Shown piece by piece: positions 5,290 through 5,661 of a stretch of DNA of 5,661 nucleotides (the first letter of the stretch is position 1; every line of letters starts with the position of its first letter). The notes under the pieces were generated by a model. It did not search any database. It worked only from the letters and a program-made list of their open reading frames with translations, and was not told where the DNA came from. The position numbers and the translations under genes are program-made. This DNA is from Lachnospiraceae bacterium (GTDB lineage Bacteria > Bacillota > Clostridia > Lachnospirales > Lachnospiraceae). The stretch lies in assembly GCA_029068665.1 (NCBI GenBank), contig JAIECC010000012.1, forward strand, positions 4,840 through 10,500, given 5' to 3'.

Positions 5290-5344
5290 TGACCTGAGGG
5301 GGGGACCCATCATTTGACCTGAGGAGGGGCCCATCGCAGATGGG
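5290..5344 (+). repeat. G-rich direct repeats and CCCATC hairpin
   Basis: TGACCTGAGG followed by a G run and CCCATC occurs twice, at 5290-5311 and 5315-5335. The first copy has seven consecutive Gs (5298-5304). CCCATC (5330-5335) also pairs with GATGGG (5339-5344) around a three-base loop. TGACCTGAGG (5315-5324) is a near inverted repeat of CCTGAGGTCA (5351-5360), nine of ten, so the second copy can form a longer hairpin with the following tandem repeat. Confidence 0.6.
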
Positions 5345-5437
5345 AGGAGTCCTGAGGTCAGATTGCACCAGAGTACAGCAGGAGTCAGTAGAGGAGTCCT
5401 GAAGGCGGATTGTAGCAAAGTACAAATGTAGTCAGAA
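5344..5437 (+). repeat. Tandem 47-bp repeat upstream of rluA
   Basis: Unit 1 (5344-5390) and unit 2 (5391-5437) abut exactly and match at 36 of 47 positions without gaps. Both open with GAGGAGTCCTGA, share GATTG and AGTACA in the middle, and end in GTCAG plus two bases. The period is not a multiple of three, which argues against a coding repeat. In unit 2, TTGTA (5410-5414) pairs with TACAA (5421-5425) around GCAAAG. The start of unit 1 and the middle of unit 2 are the blocks shared with the relQ leader. Confidence 0.7.
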
Positions 5438-5451
5438 ATTATGGTAATGTT

Positions 5452-5661
5452 ATGAAAGAAATTACGATTGGAAAGAATGAAGCAGGACAGCGGCTGGACA
5501 AGCTCCTTGCCAAGATTCTGAATCAGGCACCGTCCTCCTTCATTTATAAGATGCTTCGAAAAAAGAATATAAAACTGAATCAGAAACGGGCAGAAGGAAA
5601 GGAAGTCCTTCAGACAGGAGACCAGGTGCAGATTTATCTGTCCGATGAGACCTTTGATAAG
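5452..5661 (+). CDS. RluA-family pseudouridine synthase, N-terminal part
   Basis: Only the first 70 residues lie in the window. They form an S4 RNA-binding domain: GQRLDKLLAKIL (12-23), a helix with SSFIYKMLRKKNIKLN (28-43), then GDQVQIYL (56-63). The N-terminus closely resembles Clostridial RluA/RluC/RluD-type enzymes that isomerise uridines in 23S rRNA. The catalytic domain with its Asp lies beyond the right edge, so site specificity and intactness cannot be judged. ATG 5452 is the only sensible start: TAG at 5413-5415 closes the frame upstream and no other in-frame start codon follows it. The SD is poor (at best a GG at 5443-5444), unusual beside its neighbours. The gene follows the repeat-rich leader and may use the promoter at 5260-5288. 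It adds a second rRNA-modification gene to the cluster. Confidence 0.87.
   Translation, partial: MKEITIGKNEAGQRLDKLLAKILNQAPSSFIYKMLRKKNIKLNQKRAEGKEVLQTGDQVQIYLSDETFDK

Noticed and set aside
5298..5344. G-quadruplex
   Set aside because: There are G runs at 5298-5304, 5326-5329 and 5342-5344, but they are unevenly spaced and better explained by pairing with the nearby C runs.
5290..5437. CRISPR array
   Set aside because: The repeats are few, diverged and of two kinds; they abut directly or are only a few bases apart, with no uniform spacers and no cas genes.

Overview
The window suggests a moderately low-GC Gram-positive anaerobe of class Clostridia, most likely Lachnospiraceae. All supported genes lie on the + strand, Shine-Dalgarno (SD) sequences are purine-rich, and the proteins (RelQ-type alarmone synthetase, RsmF-type methyltransferase, two-helix KGTxGYI membrane protein, RluA-type synthase) resemble those of that family. 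This is a judgement from protein character; no database search was made.

Layout, left to right. (1) An unrecognised Tyr-rich acidic protein (16-462) whose start is doubtful: a one-base shift in an A run would join it to a frame that is open to the left edge. (2) A strong intrinsic terminator (507-544) whose 3' arm also supplies the SD of the next gene. (3) A membrane-anchored M23 metallopeptidase (545-1276). (4) A 312-base gap holding a possible weak terminator, a near-consensus sigma-A promoter (1311-1339), a branched self-complementary element (1355-1470) and a purine-rich repeat module (1483-1559). (5) relQ, a small alarmone synthetase (1589-2392). (6) A 196-bp element with perfect 16-bp terminal inverted repeats (2398-2593). 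(7) A close-packed trio: an RsmF-like rRNA cytosine methyltransferase (2624-3985), a HAD phosphatase (3982-4692, ATGA overlap) and a two-helix membrane protein (4704-5276). (8) A 175-base gap with a possible promoter, G-rich direct repeats and an exactly abutting tandem 47-bp repeat. (9) The first 70 codons of an RluA-family pseudouridine synthase (5452 to the window end).

The coding genes are mostly ordinary housekeeping: cell-wall hydrolysis, (p)ppGpp synthesis and rRNA modification. relQ to the membrane protein probably form one transcription unit from the 1311-1339 promoter, and rluA may have its own promoter. The unusual material is between genes. Two elements are almost wholly self-complementary, the relQ and rluA leaders share a diverged sequence module, and rsmF contains a perfect 14-bp intragenic hairpin. 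Whether these are mobile-repeat debris, RNA regulators or both cannot be decided from one window.

One annotation trap: the rsmF reading frame stays open through the inverted-repeat element, so an automatic caller can add about 76 false residues. The start at GTG 2624 is much better supported.
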